From contig NZ_JAAJBV010000005.1 in NCBI RefSeq assembly GCF_011392075.1, forward strand, positions 124,001-188,000: a DNA stretch of 64,000 nt. The letters are read 5' to 3'. The translations under genes were made by a program, and so were the position numbers. The notes beneath the pieces are model-generated. The model was not told where the DNA came from and ran no database searches. It saw only the letters and a list, made by a program, of their open reading frames with translations. The stretch comes from Flavobacterium celericrescens (GTDB lineage: Bacteria; Bacteroidota; Bacteroidia; Flavobacteriales; Flavobacteriaceae). Shown one piece after another: positions 1-8,864 of the stretch; position 1 is the stretch's first letter, and every line of letters starts with the position of its first letter.

Positions 1-32
1 CTGTCAAATTATAAATAATACAACAATTCTAC

Positions 33-2132
33 ATGAAAAAACTATCGTTATTTTTATTCTTGTTTTCAGGAATAATTGTTCAGGCTCAAAGTATTTTATC
101 TCCATCAAAAAATATTAGCTTAGAATTTAAACTTTCAAATGAAGGCAAACCTACCTATAAAGTAGTTTATAAAACTAAGGAAGTAATTAAGGAGAGCACA
201 TTGGGAATAACATTAAAAGATAATCAAGCTTTAGAAAATGGCTTTTCGGTGCTTAAACAAGAAACAAAAGCTGTAAATGAACCATGGAATCCTGTTCTTG
301 GCGAGCAAGCTACGATTCAAAATAAATACAATCAAGTAACTTACTATTTGTCACAAAAAGCAACCAATAGAAAAATCAATATTATTTTTAAAGTTTATGA
401 TGAAGGTGTTGCTTTTAGATATGAATTTCCTAAGCAAGAAAGTCTAAATTATTTCATTATTTCTGATGAAAAAACTGAATTTAATTTGGTGGAAAATCAT
501 AAAGCATTCTGGATTCCTGGTGATTATGATAGTCAAGAATACGCATACAATGAAACAAAAATTTCAGAAATAGACAATTCAAAACTAGATTTGAATAATG
601 GAATAGGTGTAAAGTCAATAGCTAGTCAATCTAGAGTGCAATCGCCTTTAATGATGAAATCACCAAATGGTATTTATATTAATATTTTTGAAGCAGCGGT
701 TGTAAATTACCCAATAATGCACTTAGATGTTGATACTAAAAACTATAGTTTAAAATCGAATTTAGTTCCAAATGCAATTGGTGATAAAGCTTATTTACAA
801 ACACCGTGTGTATCGCCTTGGAGAACAATTATGGTTTCAAATGATGCTCGCGATATTGTTGGTTCTAAAATGATTTTAAATTTAAATGAACCTTCAAAAA
901 TTGAAGATACCTCTTGGATTAAACCAATGAAATATGTGGGTGTTTGGTGGGAAATGCATGTAGGAAAAGCAACTTGGGATTATGCTGGGAGTCAAAATGC
1001 TCAAAATGCAGCCGATGGTCAATTAAAGCCATCAGGAAAACACGGTGCAACAACTGCTAATACAAAACGTTATATTGATTTTGCTGCAAAGCATGGTTTT
1101 GACGGTGTTTTAGTTGAAGGATGGAATGTAGGTTGGGAAGATTGGTTTGGAAATTGGAAAGAAAATGTATTTGATTTTGTAACACCTTATCCAGATTTCA
1201 ATTTAAAAGAAGTGAATGATTATGCCAAATCAAAAGGCATAAAAATGATTATGCATCATGAAACTTCGGGTTCGGTTGCAAATTATGAACGTCATTTGGA
1301 TAGAGCTTTTGAATTGATGCAACAATTTGGATACCCAGCAGTAAAATCGGGTTATGTAGGTAGAATTATACCACGAGGAGAATTTCATGATGGACAAACA
1401 ATGGTCAATCATTTTAATTTTGTGGCTCAACGTGCTGCAGATTATAAATTGATGGTAAATTCTCATGAAAGTTCGCGTCCAACAGGTTATAATAGAACAT
1501 ATCCAAACTACATTGCGGCTGAAGCGGCACGTGGGAATGAATTTAACGCTTGGTCAGTAGGAAATCCGCCAATGCACGAAACTATTTTACCATTTACAAG
1601 ACTTCTTGGCGGGCCAATGGATTATACACCAGGAATCTTTGAAATTAAAATGAGCTATTATGATGCTACTAAAAAAGAACAAGTGCATACAACATTAGCT
1701 AAACAATTAGCACTTTATGTTACGATGTATTCTCCTTTACAAATGGCTGCCGATTTACCAGAAAATTATGAAAGACATCCAGATGCTTTTCAATTTATAA
1801 AAGATGTTGCTGTAAACTGGGACAACTCTATTTATTTAGAAGCAGAGCCAGGAGAATACCTTACAGTAGCTAGAAAAACTAAAGGGAAAGATGAGTGGTT
1901 TATAGGTGCAATTACGGATGAAAAAGCAAGAAAAACAGAAGTTAAATTATATTTTTTAACCAAAGGAAAAAAATATAAAGCAACCATTTATGAAGATGGA
2001 AAAGACGCAGATTGGGAAAAAAATCCGAAATCATATGCTATAAAAACTATACAAGTGACTTCAAATTCAAAAATTAAGTTAAATTTGGCTAATGGAGGTG
2101 GAACAGCAATTAGTTTCACTTTAGTAGATTAA
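33..2132 (+). CDS. Glycoside hydrolase family 97 alpha-glucosidase (SusB-like)
   Basis: A 699-residue secreted enzyme expected to release glucose from alpha-linked glucans such as maltodextrins in the periplasm. Residues 1-18 form a signal peptide ending in VQAQ. An N-terminal beta-sandwich (to about 280) precedes a TIM-barrel and a C-terminal beta domain, the GH97 layout, and length matches SusB. The segment HESSRP to GNEF aligns with my recollection of SusB so that Glu479, Glu497 and Glu503 fall where SusB has its catalytic/calcium glutamates 508, 526 and 532. That points to the inverting glucosidase branch rather than the retaining galactosidase branch. The next gene is a sugar permease 31 bases downstream, so the two probably form a uptake/degradation pair. 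Substrate is inferred. Confidence 0.93.
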   Translation: MKKLSLFLFLFSGIIVQAQSILSPSKNISLEFKLSNEGKPTYKVVYKTKEVIKESTLGITLKDNQALENGFSVLKQETKAVNEPWNPVLGEQATIQNKYNQVTYYLSQKATNRKINIIFKVYDEGVAFRYEFPKQESLNYFIISDEKTEFNLVENHKAFWIPGDYDSQEYAYNETKISEIDNSKLDLNNGIGVKSIASQSRVQSPLMMKSPNGIYINIFEAAVVNYPIMHLDVDTKNYSLKSNLVPNAIGDKAYLQTPCVSPWRTIMVSNDARDIVGSKMILNLNEPSKIEDTSWIKPMKYVGVWWEMHVGKATWDYAGSQNAQNAADGQLKPSGKHGATTANTKRYIDFAAKHGFDGVLVEGWNVGWEDWFGNWKENVFDFVTPYPDFNLKEVNDYAKSKGIKMIMHHETSGSVANYERHLDRAFELMQQFGYPAVKSGYVGRIIPRGEFHDGQTMVNHFNFVAQRAADYKLMVNSHESSRPTGYNRTYPNYIAAEAARGNEFNAWSVGNPPMHETILPFTRLLGGPMDYTPGIFEIKMSYYDATKKEQVHTTLAKQLALYVTMYSPLQMAADLPENYERHPDAFQFIKDVAVNWDNSIYLEAEPGEYLTVARKTKGKDEWFIGAITDEKARKTEVKLYFLTKGKKYKATIYEDGKDADWEKNPKSYAIKTIQVTSNSKIKLNLANGGGTAISFTLVD

Positions 2133-2163
2133 ACTAACAAAAAAACCAAACCAAACTAAAATT

Positions 2164-3930
2164 ATGAGTACAAACCAAATTAAAACAAATTATCCGGCAT
2201 TATATACACTAATTACAGTGTTTTTCTTTTGGGGATTTATTGCTGCTGGGAACAGTATTTTTATTCCATTTTGTAAAAGCTATTTTTCATTAGACCAATT
2301 TCAATCACAATTAGTTGATTTTGCTTTTTATACAGCTTATTATATTGGTGCATTATTGTTGTTTGCTTTAGGCGATTTATCAGGTAAAGATATTGTAGGA
2401 AAATGGGGATATAAGAAGAGTATAGTTTATGGATTATTATTTTCAGCATTAGGTGCAGGTGCAATGATTGTAGCCGTTGAAGCTAGTGTTTATGCAGGCA
2501 TGTTAGTAGGGTTGTTTATAGTAGCATTAGGATTCTCTTTACAACAAACAGCCGCTAATCCATTTGCCATTTTGTTGGGTGACCCAAAAACAGGAGCAAG
2601 TAGAGTAAATTTAGGAGGAGGAATTAACTCTTTTGGAACTACAATTGGTCCTATAGTTGTTGCATTAGCTTTATTTGGTACAGCTGCATCTGTTTCTGAT
2701 GAACAAATTAAAGCTCTAGAACTTAATAAGGTTGTGTTATTATATGTTGGAGTTGGTTTGTTATTTGTTGCTGCTGCTGCTTTGTTTTGGTTATCAAAGA
2801 AAGTACCAAGCGGAATTGCAAACGAACCAATGGAAAAAGCTAACAAAGCTTTAAGAACATTAGTTGTTATGACTGTTTTGTTAGCAATAATGTTTACACC
2901 AGTTTTTTTAAGTTATAAGAGTGAAGAAGCTTTAAAAATAGAAAGTTTAACTAAGGAGAAGGATAATTTAATTAATGTTGAATTAAAAGAAAGTAATATT
3001 GATAAAGATATTATTTATCATGAGATTGCATCAAAGCAATCTGAAATAAAATCACTTCAAGAGCCTCTAGAAAAATATAGAATGTATTGGCTTTCAGGTG
3101 CATTATTTGTAGTTGTTGGAGGAATTTTGTTTTCTTACACTTCTTCAAAGAAGAAGTCTGAAGGATGGGGTGCTATGCAATACCCTCAGTTAGTTTTAGG
3201 AATGTTAGCAATTTTTACATATGTTGGAGTAGAAGTAGCTATAGGGAGTAATTTAGGTGAATTATTAAAATTAAAAGAGTTTGGCAGTTTGCAATCATCG
3301 GAGATAGCACCATATATTTCTATGTATTGGGGAAGTTTAATGATTGGGCGCTGGGCAGGAGCAATAAGTGTTTTCAATTTGCAAGGAATAAAAAAGACAT
3401 TAGCTTTAATTATTGTTCCTTTGATAGCTTTTGGAATTATTTTAAGTGTAAATATTCTTTCAGGAAAAGATATGAAGCCGTTATATTATTATGTTATTTG
3501 TGTGATAGTTCAAATTGTAGCTTTCTTTTTAAGTAAAGATAAACCAGCAAGAACACTAACTATTTTTGGAATGTTTGGAGTTATTGCTATGTTGATAGGT
3601 TTGTTTAGTACTGGTACGGTTGCAATCTATGCTTTTTTAGCAGGTGGATTAGCATGTAGTATTATGTGGCCATCAATTTTTAGTTTGTCAATTATTGGAT
3701 TAGGAAAATATACTTCACAAGGTTCAGCTTTTTTAGTAATGATGATTTTGGGTGGTGGAATTATCCCTCCTATCCAAGGTAAATTATCTGATATTATTGG
3801 TATTCATCAATCGTATATTGTAGCTGTTGTGTGTTTTGCTTATTTAACGCTTTTTGCAATTTTAGTTAAAGGGTTATTAAAAAAACAAAATATTGATGTT
3901 GATGCTATTGAAGTTGAAGGAAGTCATTAG
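2164..3930 (+). CDS. MFS sugar permease, FucP/GluP-like, with a long polar insertion
   Basis: An inner-membrane transporter of the major facilitator superfamily. The N-terminal half ([32 protein letters not shown]) resembles the FucP/GluP sugar:proton symporters, so it probably imports the sugar released by the GH97 enzyme just upstream. It is 588 residues against about 410-440 for ordinary FucP proteins. The extra length includes a charged, probably helical stretch at residues 258-307 between hydrophobic segments, rich in Glu and Lys with heptad-like spacing. The gene ends 20 bases before a strong bidirectional terminator, so it closes the operon. The substrate cannot be fixed from sequence. 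Confidence 0.88.
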   Translation: MSTNQIKTNYPALYTLITVFFFWGFIAAGNSIFIPFCKSYFSLDQFQSQLVDFAFYTAYYIGALLLFALGDLSGKDIVGKWGYKKSIVYGLLFSALGAGAMIVAVEASVYAGMLVGLFIVALGFSLQQTAANPFAILLGDPKTGASRVNLGGGINSFGTTIGPIVVALALFGTAASVSDEQIKALELNKVVLLYVGVGLLFVAAAALFWLSKKVPSGIANEPMEKANKALRTLVVMTVLLAIMFTPVFLSYKSEEALKIESLTKEKDNLINVELKESNIDKDIIYHEIASKQSEIKSLQEPLEKYRMYWLSGALFVVVGGILFSYTSSKKKSEGWGAMQYPQLVLGMLAIFTYVGVEVAIGSNLGELLKLKEFGSLQSSEIAPYISMYWGSLMIGRWAGAISVFNLQGIKKTLALIIVPLIAFGIILSVNILSGKDMKPLYYYVICVIVQIVAFFLSKDKPARTLTIFGMFGVIAMLIGLFSTGTVAIYAFLAGGLACSIMWPSIFSLSIIGLGKYTSQGSAFLVMMILGGGIIPPIQGKLSDIIGIHQSYIVAVVCFAYLTLFAILVKGLLKKQNIDVDAIEVEGSH

Positions 3931-3950
3931 CAGTTTGAAATTCAAATAAT

Positions 3951-3990
3951 AAAAACTCCGAAAGATTAATTCTCTTTCGGAGTTTTTTAT
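3951..3990. terminator. Bidirectional rho-independent terminator
   Basis: Perfect 14-bp inverted repeat (3951-3964 with 3974-3987) with a run of A on one side and of T on the other. It separates the convergent MFS permease and creD transcripts. Confidence 0.9.
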
Positions 3991-3992
3991 TT

Positions 3993-5282
3993 TTATTTAT
4001 TCCATTCTATCTTTCTAGAGAAATACATTACTGCTGCTAGAATTAGGAATAATCCAATACTGCCAACTAATAACGCATAATCTTCAAGTTGAATGATAAC
4101 ATATATGAAAGTATATAATACTGATAATGAAGTGCCAATAAATAGCGGAAACTTTTTATCCTTTAAAATCGATATAGAATACATTGATATTAAAACAATA
4201 ACAGCACTTGCTGCAATTCCATAAGCAAACGAAAAACTACTATGTTCGGTGATTGAAATTAATAAAGTGTAGAACATAATTAACGCTATTCCAATCATAG
4301 TATATTGAAAAATATGAATGTTTATTTTGCTTATAGATTGAATTAAAAAGAAAATTAAAAAGGTTAATCCAATTACTAAAAAACCATACTTTGAAGCGCG
4401 TTCATTTTGCTGATATTCATCAACAGGAGTTATAAAATCTACAGCCAAACTATATTTGTATAAAGAAGGTAACGATTCAAAATATTGTTGTGCAAATGGT
4501 CTGTTAAAGTGTAGTATTTTCCATGTAGCTTTAAATCCTTCATCAGTAATTGCTCTAGTAGTTGGAGCATAATTTCCATTAAAATTTGGTGAATTCCAGT
4601 TGGAAACCATGTTAACTGTAGTTGTTTTTCCAATAGGCACTATTTTAATTTGCTGACTACCATTGAAGGCAATATCAAATTTAAATGAAGCCTCTTTTTG
4701 CATAGCAGTGTAATTAAAATAATTAGTCTCAAGGCTTTCTATGCTATCAGTAGTCTCAGAATTTGAGGGTTCAAAAGTTAATTCTTGATTGTTTATTTTG
4801 ATTTTAACTTCGTCCTTTAAGCTTTTTAAATTCGAAGTTTTAATTACAATTTTTGAATGATTCCAATGAATGTTTTCTGCTGGAATATTTTTAAAGTTTG
4901 GGTTTGAAAATTTACCACTGTATTTCATTTGTGTTGTAAATACATTGGACTTATAAATGCTTCGTTCTAAAGGTTTTTCCATTGTTGTTTGGATGTTTGC
5001 TTCCAAATTTTCAGGAAAAAAATAAGCAAAATTATTTTTCTTAGTGATTGGATCTGTGTAAAGTACTTTTAAAATTGGTCCGTGAAAAGCAATTTTTTCG
5101 CCCCATTTTGAAGTAGTTTCTGTAACGACTTCTTTTTGTCTAATGCTTCTTTCTGTAATTAATTCTTGTACTAAAGCTAATGGAATTAATAACACTAATG
5201 TTAGAATTCCTACCATTATCATTTTTGCTGTTGACGATTGAAAAATAGATGTTCTTGGTTGTTGTTGCATTTGATTTTCCAT
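3993..5282 (-). CDS. creD: Inner membrane protein CreD
   Basis: A 429-residue CreD-family membrane protein. One hydrophobic segment lies near residues 18-40. It is followed by a periplasmic domain (about 45-290) that contains the family pattern WGEKIAFHGPILKV, and by five or six helices to the C-terminus. In Enterobacteria CreD belongs to the CreBC envelope-stress regulon and affects envelope integrity and beta-lactam response, but its biochemical action is unknown. No CreBC pair is present here. Instead the gene is last in a four-gene operon starting at 6177, whose promoter carries a palindrome shared with the adjacent winged-helix regulator operon. Function in this host is therefore inferred as envelope stress. 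Confidence 0.92.
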   Translation of the reverse strand: MENQMQQQPRTSIFQSSTAKMIMVGILTLVLLIPLALVQELITERSIRQKEVVTETTSKWGEKIAFHGPILKVLYTDPITKKNNFAYFFPENLEANIQTTMEKPLERSIYKSNVFTTQMKYSGKFSNPNFKNIPAENIHWNHSKIVIKTSNLKSLKDEVKIKINNQELTFEPSNSETTDSIESLETNYFNYTAMQKEASFKFDIAFNGSQQIKIVPIGKTTTVNMVSNWNSPNFNGNYAPTTRAITDEGFKATWKILHFNRPFAQQYFESLPSLYKYSLAVDFITPVDEYQQNERASKYGFLVIGLTFLIFFLIQSISKINIHIFQYTMIGIALIMFYTLLISITEHSSFSFAYGIAASAVIVLISMYSISILKDKKFPLFIGTSLSVLYTFIYVIIQLEDYALLVGSIGLFLILAAVMYFSRKIEWNK

Positions 5283-5295
5283 GATTGTTTAAAAT

Positions 5296-5613
5296 TTAAA
5301 AAGGTGAATTTGATGTTATAGAATATATTATGATGTATAAATAAGTTATTGCAATAGGAATATTTGTCAATAGTATTATTACTTGTTTTTGTATTGAATC
5401 TCTATTATTTTTGAGTTTTATCCAATCATAGATTAGCTTTAAAAACATAATCCCATTAACTGTAATTGCTGATATAACATAGAAAAATCCAATGATTACT
5501 ATCTCATCTAGGTTTTTAAAAGCAAAAAATAATCCAAATAAAAATGTTCCAATTGCAAATGAAATGATTGCCATTTGTGTTGATAACGGCCATTTTAAAA
5601 AATCTGTTTCCAT
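5296..5613 (-). CDS. Small four-helix membrane protein of unknown function
   Basis: I do not recognise this 105-residue protein. It has an N-terminal METDFLKWPL stretch and about three to four hydrophobic segments (roughly 14-32, 35-60, 78-100), with basic residues between them. It begins inside the end of a 41-codon reading frame and stops 13 bases before creD, so it is almost certainly cotranscribed with creD and the Coq4-like gene. Position suggests a role in the same envelope module; nothing in the sequence assigns a reaction. Confidence 0.75.
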   Translation of the reverse strand: METDFLKWPLSTQMAIISFAIGTFLFGLFFAFKNLDEIVIIGFFYVISAITVNGIMFLKLIYDWIKLKNNRDSIQKQVIILLTNIPIAITYLYIIIYSITSNSPF

Positions 5614-5720
5614 AATTTTATAGTTCTTAATTTAGTTTCTATGACGATGTTTTTTGTTACTTCAATGATTATAAAGCATGCAATTCCTAGAATCATCGTG
5701 AGGTTAATTAGTTTGTTCAT
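5595..5720 (-). CDS. Possible 41-residue single-pass membrane peptide
   Basis: An ATG at 5718-5720, one base after the stop of the Coq4-like gene, opens a 41-codon frame ending at TAA 5595-5597 and overlapping the start of the next gene by 19 bases. The product begins MNKLINLTMILG, has one hydrophobic helix (about residues 4-21), then a basic tail ending KLWKQIF. The tight stop-start spacing within an operon supports translation by coupling. No family is recognised and the frame is short, so this remains a proposal. Confidence 0.45.
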   Translation of the reverse strand: MNKLINLTMILGIACFIIIEVTKNIVIETKLRTIKLWKQIF

Positions 5721-5721
5721 T

Positions 5722-6177
5722 TTATTTGATATTAAAAGATTGTTGAATATGTTGAATAGGAATAGATAACATTTTATAGAAATCTAAATCATAAAAACGA
5801 TGTGCTTGTTTCCCTTTTTTATAGTTTTTGATGAAGCTTCTATATTCAAATGGATAGAAGAGAAGTCCAGTGCTTATTACAATGAAAACAAAAGGACTTC
5901 TTTTACCATTACCTAATAGAATAAATTGCATATCAATTTCGTCTTTTACAGAAATTCCTGTATTTGTTAATACATGAAAAACATCGTGCTCTTCAAGACT
6001 AGCTTGTATATTGAAATTGTATTTTAATAAAAAGCAACCATAGTGAAAACCTAGACTTTCTTCGGGCAGTTTTAAAAAATCTTGTATAGTTATGTTCCAA
6101 GGCTTCGTTTGTTTGAACATAAATTGATAAGGTACTTTAATGATTCTATAGAGTGTTTCAATAATAATTTCTTTCAT
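5722..6177 (-). CDS. Coq4-like protein
   Basis: A 151-residue protein carrying the zinc-ligand signature of the Coq4 family, HDxxHx11E: His64, Asp65, His68 and Glu80 are all present at the exact spacing. In eukaryotes and some bacteria Coq4 supports ubiquinone synthesis, where it removes and replaces a ring carboxyl and organises the Coq complex. This host makes menaquinone, so the role is likely different, for instance on another quinone-like or membrane lipid. The N-terminus (LYRIIKVPYQFM) is membrane-seeking. It is first in an operon with two small membrane proteins and creD, and a palindromic operator lies 17 bases before its start. Confidence 0.72.
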   Translation of the reverse strand: MKEIIIETLYRIIKVPYQFMFKQTKPWNITIQDFLKLPEESLGFHYGCFLLKYNFNIQASLEEHDVFHVLTNTGISVKDEIDMQFILLGNGKRSPFVFIVISTGLLFYPFEYRSFIKNYKKGKQAHRFYDLDFYKMLSIPIQHIQQSFNIK

Positions 6178-6194
6178 TTTAAATATTTTAAAAG

Positions 6195-6213
6195 TACTTT
6201 GAATTTCAAAGTA
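6195..6213 (-). promoter_or_regulatory. Palindromic operator of the Coq4-like/creD operon
   Basis: TACTTTG-N5-CAAAGTA, a perfect 7-bp dyad. On the minus strand it overlaps a near-consensus -7 element (TTACTTTG), so a protein bound here would block initiation. The same dyad occurs at 7545-7563 before the operon that encodes a winged-helix regulator. I infer that this regulator binds both. Confidence 0.72.
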
Positions 6214-6233
6214 AATGAATAAAAAAAATAGAG

Positions 6234-6530
6234 TTAGCTTTTCTTAATTAATTTTTCAAGTGCATCAATGTGAGCCGTAAATGCGATTCTACCTTCTTTG
6301 GTAGCGCTATATTTTGTGTTGGGTTTTTTACCAATAAACTGTTTTTCTATTTGTATATAATTTTCTAATTCTAATGCTTTTGTGTGTGAAGCTAAGTTAC
6401 CATCAGTTACGCCTAAAAGTTCTTTCAACATATTAAAATCGGCACTTTCATTTACCATTAATACCGACATAATCCCCAAACGAATTCGGTGATCAAAGGC
6501 TTTGTTGATATTTTGGATGATATTGAGCAT
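6234..6530 (-). CDS. Winged-helix transcriptional regulator (HTH_34-like)
   Basis: A 98-residue single-domain regulator. Residues 6-30 (FDHRIRLGIMSVLMVNE) begin the helical part. The DNA-recognition segment follows at about 37-55 (LLGVTDGNLASHTKALE), and the basic wing at 58-80 includes KKPNTKYSAT. This is the pattern of the small MarR/ArsR-like winged-helix proteins common in Bacteroidota. It lacks obvious metal-binding cysteines, so the signal is unknown. It is third in an operon (7537 to 6234) with two membrane proteins, and identical palindromes precede that operon and the creD operon. Autoregulation plus control of the creD operon is a fair inference. Confidence 0.88.
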   Translation of the reverse strand: MLNIIQNINKAFDHRIRLGIMSVLMVNESADFNMLKELLGVTDGNLASHTKALELENYIQIEKQFIGKKPNTKYSATKEGRIAFTAHIDALEKLIKKS

Positions 6531-6540
6531 TTAAAATGGT

Positions 6541-6912
6541 TTAAAATTTAGGGTTTAAGGTTAATATTTTTGTTATGATGTAAAAAATTAAAACAATGAT
6601 AATTGAGTAAACTAAACAAAATGGATAACCTAAAAGATAAAACTGGTTTGTCCCATTTTCATTGATAATATCCAATTCTATTTGTTCATATTCGTATGTA
6701 TATTCATTTCCGTCAATTTTACCATTTTTATTTAAATCAAATTTTCTAAATTCTTGTTTGTCAACATAATCAAAATATTGTAGTGCCAAAATAGAAATTA
6801 GATACAAACTAATTGATGATATTGCAATTATTTTAAAGTAGCCTATTTTTTTCTTTCTTAACCAAGAAATACTTAAAAGTAAAAGTATACTAATTCCAAT
6901 CAAAAAATACAT
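6541..6912 (-). CDS. Small membrane protein with one canonical EF-hand loop
   Basis: A 123-residue protein with hydrophobic helices near 2-18, 26-46 and 98-117. Between helices two and three lies a polar loop holding a textbook EF-hand calcium loop at residues 59-70 (DLNKNGKIDGNE: Asp1, Asn3, Asn5, Gly6, Ile8, Glu12). A single EF-hand suggests dimerisation or a calcium-sensing loop, and by helix count the loop probably faces one defined side of the membrane. It is one base downstream of the gene before it and 10 bases ahead of the regulator gene. I know no named family; calcium binding is a prediction from the motif. Confidence 0.75.
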   Translation of the reverse strand: MYFLIGISILLLLSISWLRKKKIGYFKIIAISSISLYLISILALQYFDYVDKQEFRKFDLNKNGKIDGNEYTYEYEQIELDIINENGTNQFYLLGYPFCLVYSIIIVLIFYIITKILTLNPKF

Positions 6913-6913
6913 C

Positions 6914-7537
6914 TTACTTTCTTTCGTATTTGAAATACATTAAACTACCATATAAAATATGGCAACCTCCAAATCCTAAAGCCCAAAATAGCAAACCATA
7001 ACCTAAAAACCAAGTGGATAATAACCCTAAAGCAATCATTGTTATCCCTAAGTAACGAACATCTCCAATCGTATATTTACTTGCATTTACACAAGCTAAT
7101 CCGTAGAATATTAAGGTTAAGGGAGCGATTAATCCAAACATGTTTTTTTCGATTAAAAAGATAATGAAAAATCCTCCAGTTGCTAATGGAATCATAAAAT
7201 TGATAACCAATCGTTTTGAAGCTGTGTTCCATATATTTTCGTTACTTTTTTTTGCTTTACTGATACTTAATACAATTCCGGTAAGAATCGATAAAACTAA
7301 AACAGAAGGTGCAATTACTAATAAACGAATGACCGCTTCTTCCGAAATTATTAAATCACGATAAGCGCCCATAGTAGAAGTGTCAAAGTAAATCGTTTTA
7401 TAGGCTAACCATGCACCAACAATTGCATAAACGCCAGCTAAAATTCCGGATAAACCACTTAATGAAATAAAACGAGATGATTTGTTCATCATTTTTTTTA
7501 TTTCTGTAATGTCTTCTAAATAATTTTTATCTTCCAT
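6914..7537 (-). CDS. Multi-pass membrane protein of unknown function
   Basis: A 207-residue protein with a charged N-terminus (to residue 22, EDKNYLEDITEIKKMM) and about six hydrophobic segments up to the basic C-terminus KYERK. It opens the operon that ends in the winged-helix regulator, with a recognisable promoter and operator just upstream. Proteins of this appearance are frequent beside small winged-helix regulators in Flavobacteria, as I recall, but no activity is known to me. It might sense membrane state for the regulator; that is speculation. Confidence 0.8.
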   Translation of the reverse strand: MEDKNYLEDITEIKKMMNKSSRFISLSGLSGILAGVYAIVGAWLAYKTIYFDTSTMGAYRDLIISEEAVIRLLVIAPSVLVLSILTGIVLSISKAKKSNENIWNTASKRLVINFMIPLATGGFFIIFLIEKNMFGLIAPLTLIFYGLACVNASKYTIGDVRYLGITMIALGLLSTWFLGYGLLFWALGFGGCHILYGSLMYFKYERK

Positions 7538-7544
7538 TTTAAAG

Positions 7545-7588
7545 TACTTTGAAATACAAAGTAAATAATAATAAATTTAATGAGCAAA
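7545..7588 (-). promoter_or_regulatory. Promoter and palindromic operator of the regulator operon
   Basis: Minus-strand promoter with TTTG (7585-7588), a 20-base spacer and TTACTTTG (7557-7564). The -7 element is embedded in the dyad TACTTTG-N5-CAAAGTA at 7545-7563, the same operator as at 6195-6213. This suggests repression and autoregulation by the winged-helix protein at 6234-6530. Confidence 0.75.
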
Positions 7589-7603
7589 CTTTTTTTTATA
7601 AAA

Positions 7604-7633
7604 AAAGCCTAACTTTTTTTTAAGTTAGGCTTT
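7604..7633 (-). terminator. Rho-independent terminator
   Basis: 12-bp perfect stem (7604-7615 with 7622-7633) followed on the minus strand by seven T. It ends the kdsA operon transcript. Confidence 0.88.
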
Positions 7634-7654
7634 AGTCTAGTATTTTATTATTTG

Positions 7655-7984
7655 TTACTTAAAATCATTCATCATTTGGTATAGTCGCCATTGATTACCA
7701 GATAGTTTGGTGAGCATTGCGACTACTTTAGCATCTTTATTCTTTCCTTTAACAGTAATCAATAAAACAGCTTCATTCTCTGAAATACTGCCGCTTGGAA
7801 AAGCATCATAACCAATAATTCCACCTGTTTTTGATTGAATCACCGTGTTTTTTTCAATAGCAGAAATAGCAACTTTATAGGCTTCATTCTGTTTGATGGT
7901 ATAACCAGAATAGGCTATGAAGCAAAAATATAAAGTAATAATACCTACAATTGCTATCGCAATGATTTTTACTGATTTTTTCAC
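7655..7984 (-). CDS. Membrane-anchored cytochrome-oxidase-assembly-like small protein of unknown function
   Basis: I do not recognise this 109-residue protein. Residues 8-29 are one hydrophobic segment (signal anchor), and the rest is a small soluble domain expected outside the cytoplasmic membrane, ending in a WRLYQMMNDF motif. The general look (N-terminal anchor followed by a compact alpha/beta domain) resembles several periplasmic DUF proteins, including the Coa1 fold, but I cannot assign one. It is last in an operon with kdsA and an outer membrane protein and is followed by a strong terminator. Confidence 0.7.
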   Translation of the reverse strand: MKKSVKIIAIAIVGIITLYFCFIAYSGYTIKQNEAYKVAISAIEKNTVIQSKTGGIIGYDAFPSGSISENEAVLLITVKGKNKDAKVVAMLTKLSGNQWRLYQMMNDFK

Positions 7985-8002
7985 AATAGGATTATTATAT
8001 AT

Positions 8003-8848
8003 TTAAATTCTAAAAATACCGCCAACACTAATCATTCTTTGAAGAAACCAGAAATGTTGTTCTGCTTTGTCTGCTGAATCACTTGTGGTTCTAATGTCAT
8101 TCATTTCTATATAACCACCTTTTAATTCTGTTTGAATGAAGAAATATTTGAAAAAGGTGAAATTCAATCCTGCTTTTGCAGATACTCCATATCCGGCAAT
8201 ATGAAATTCATCATATCTTTCTTTTCCTAAAAGTTTAGTGTTTGTTTTTGGATACAACAATCCTGCTCCTAAACCTTCAGTGATATTAATTTGGAACTTA
8301 TCAGTATTTGGTAATCGAAAAATTCCAGAAATATCATCTACGCGAGAAAATTCAGTATTTACATAATTTAAACCATCAGTGTGTTCAAAGGTTAAAAAAT
8401 CTTCGTCTAATGTTAATTCATCAGCTGTTGGATTTTCGTTATATGTACCTGCATTTGGATAATAACCAGAATAATTTACAGTTCTGTCATTATACATCAC
8501 ATATTTCATATGATCTACACCTATGGAAATGTTGTAATGGTCTGTAATGAAATAACCTACACGTAAATTAGTTTGAGGAATGGTCATACGTAATGGATTT
8601 ACATAGTCGCAATGCCAACCTTTTGGTTTGTCATGTGCAGCAACATCATAAATGGTAAAATCATAATCAGCACCTTTGAAACGGATGTCTGATCTTGAAT
8701 AAGATTCGCGGTTTCCTCCCCAAAAAATATAAAATTTACCTTTGTTTTTACTCGTGTATTTTTCAGGATTTTCGACTGTTTCTTGCGAAAAGGTGTACTG
8801 TGAAAAAACACAAAAAGTTAGTACAACCATTAAAAATGGATGTTTCAT
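8003..8848 (-). CDS. Outer membrane beta-barrel protein, function unknown
   Basis: A 281-residue protein with a signal peptide (residues 1-22, ending TFSQ). Repeated amphipathic strands (NLRVGYFITDHYNISIGVDH, GVSAKAGLNFTFFKYFFIQTELKGG) and a terminal FRI strand end are typical of Bacteroidota outer membrane barrels of 8-12 strands. An acidic, Tyr-rich loop occupies the centre (about 120-170). It is 16 bases downstream of kdsA and probably cotranscribed, which fits a role in the LPS-containing outer membrane. No closer family is recognised. Confidence 0.78.
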   Translation of the reverse strand: MKHPFLMVVLTFCVFSQYTFSQETVENPEKYTSKNKGKFYIFWGGNRESYSRSDIRFKGADYDFTIYDVAAHDKPKGWHCDYVNPLRMTIPQTNLRVGYFITDHYNISIGVDHMKYVMYNDRTVNYSGYYPNAGTYNENPTADELTLDEDFLTFEHTDGLNYVNTEFSRVDDISGIFRLPNTDKFQINITEGLGAGLLYPKTNTKLLGKERYDEFHIAGYGVSAKAGLNFTFFKYFFIQTELKGGYIEMNDIRTTSDSADKAEQHFWFLQRMISVGGIFRI

Positions 8849-8864
8849 TTGAAGTTATAAAAAA

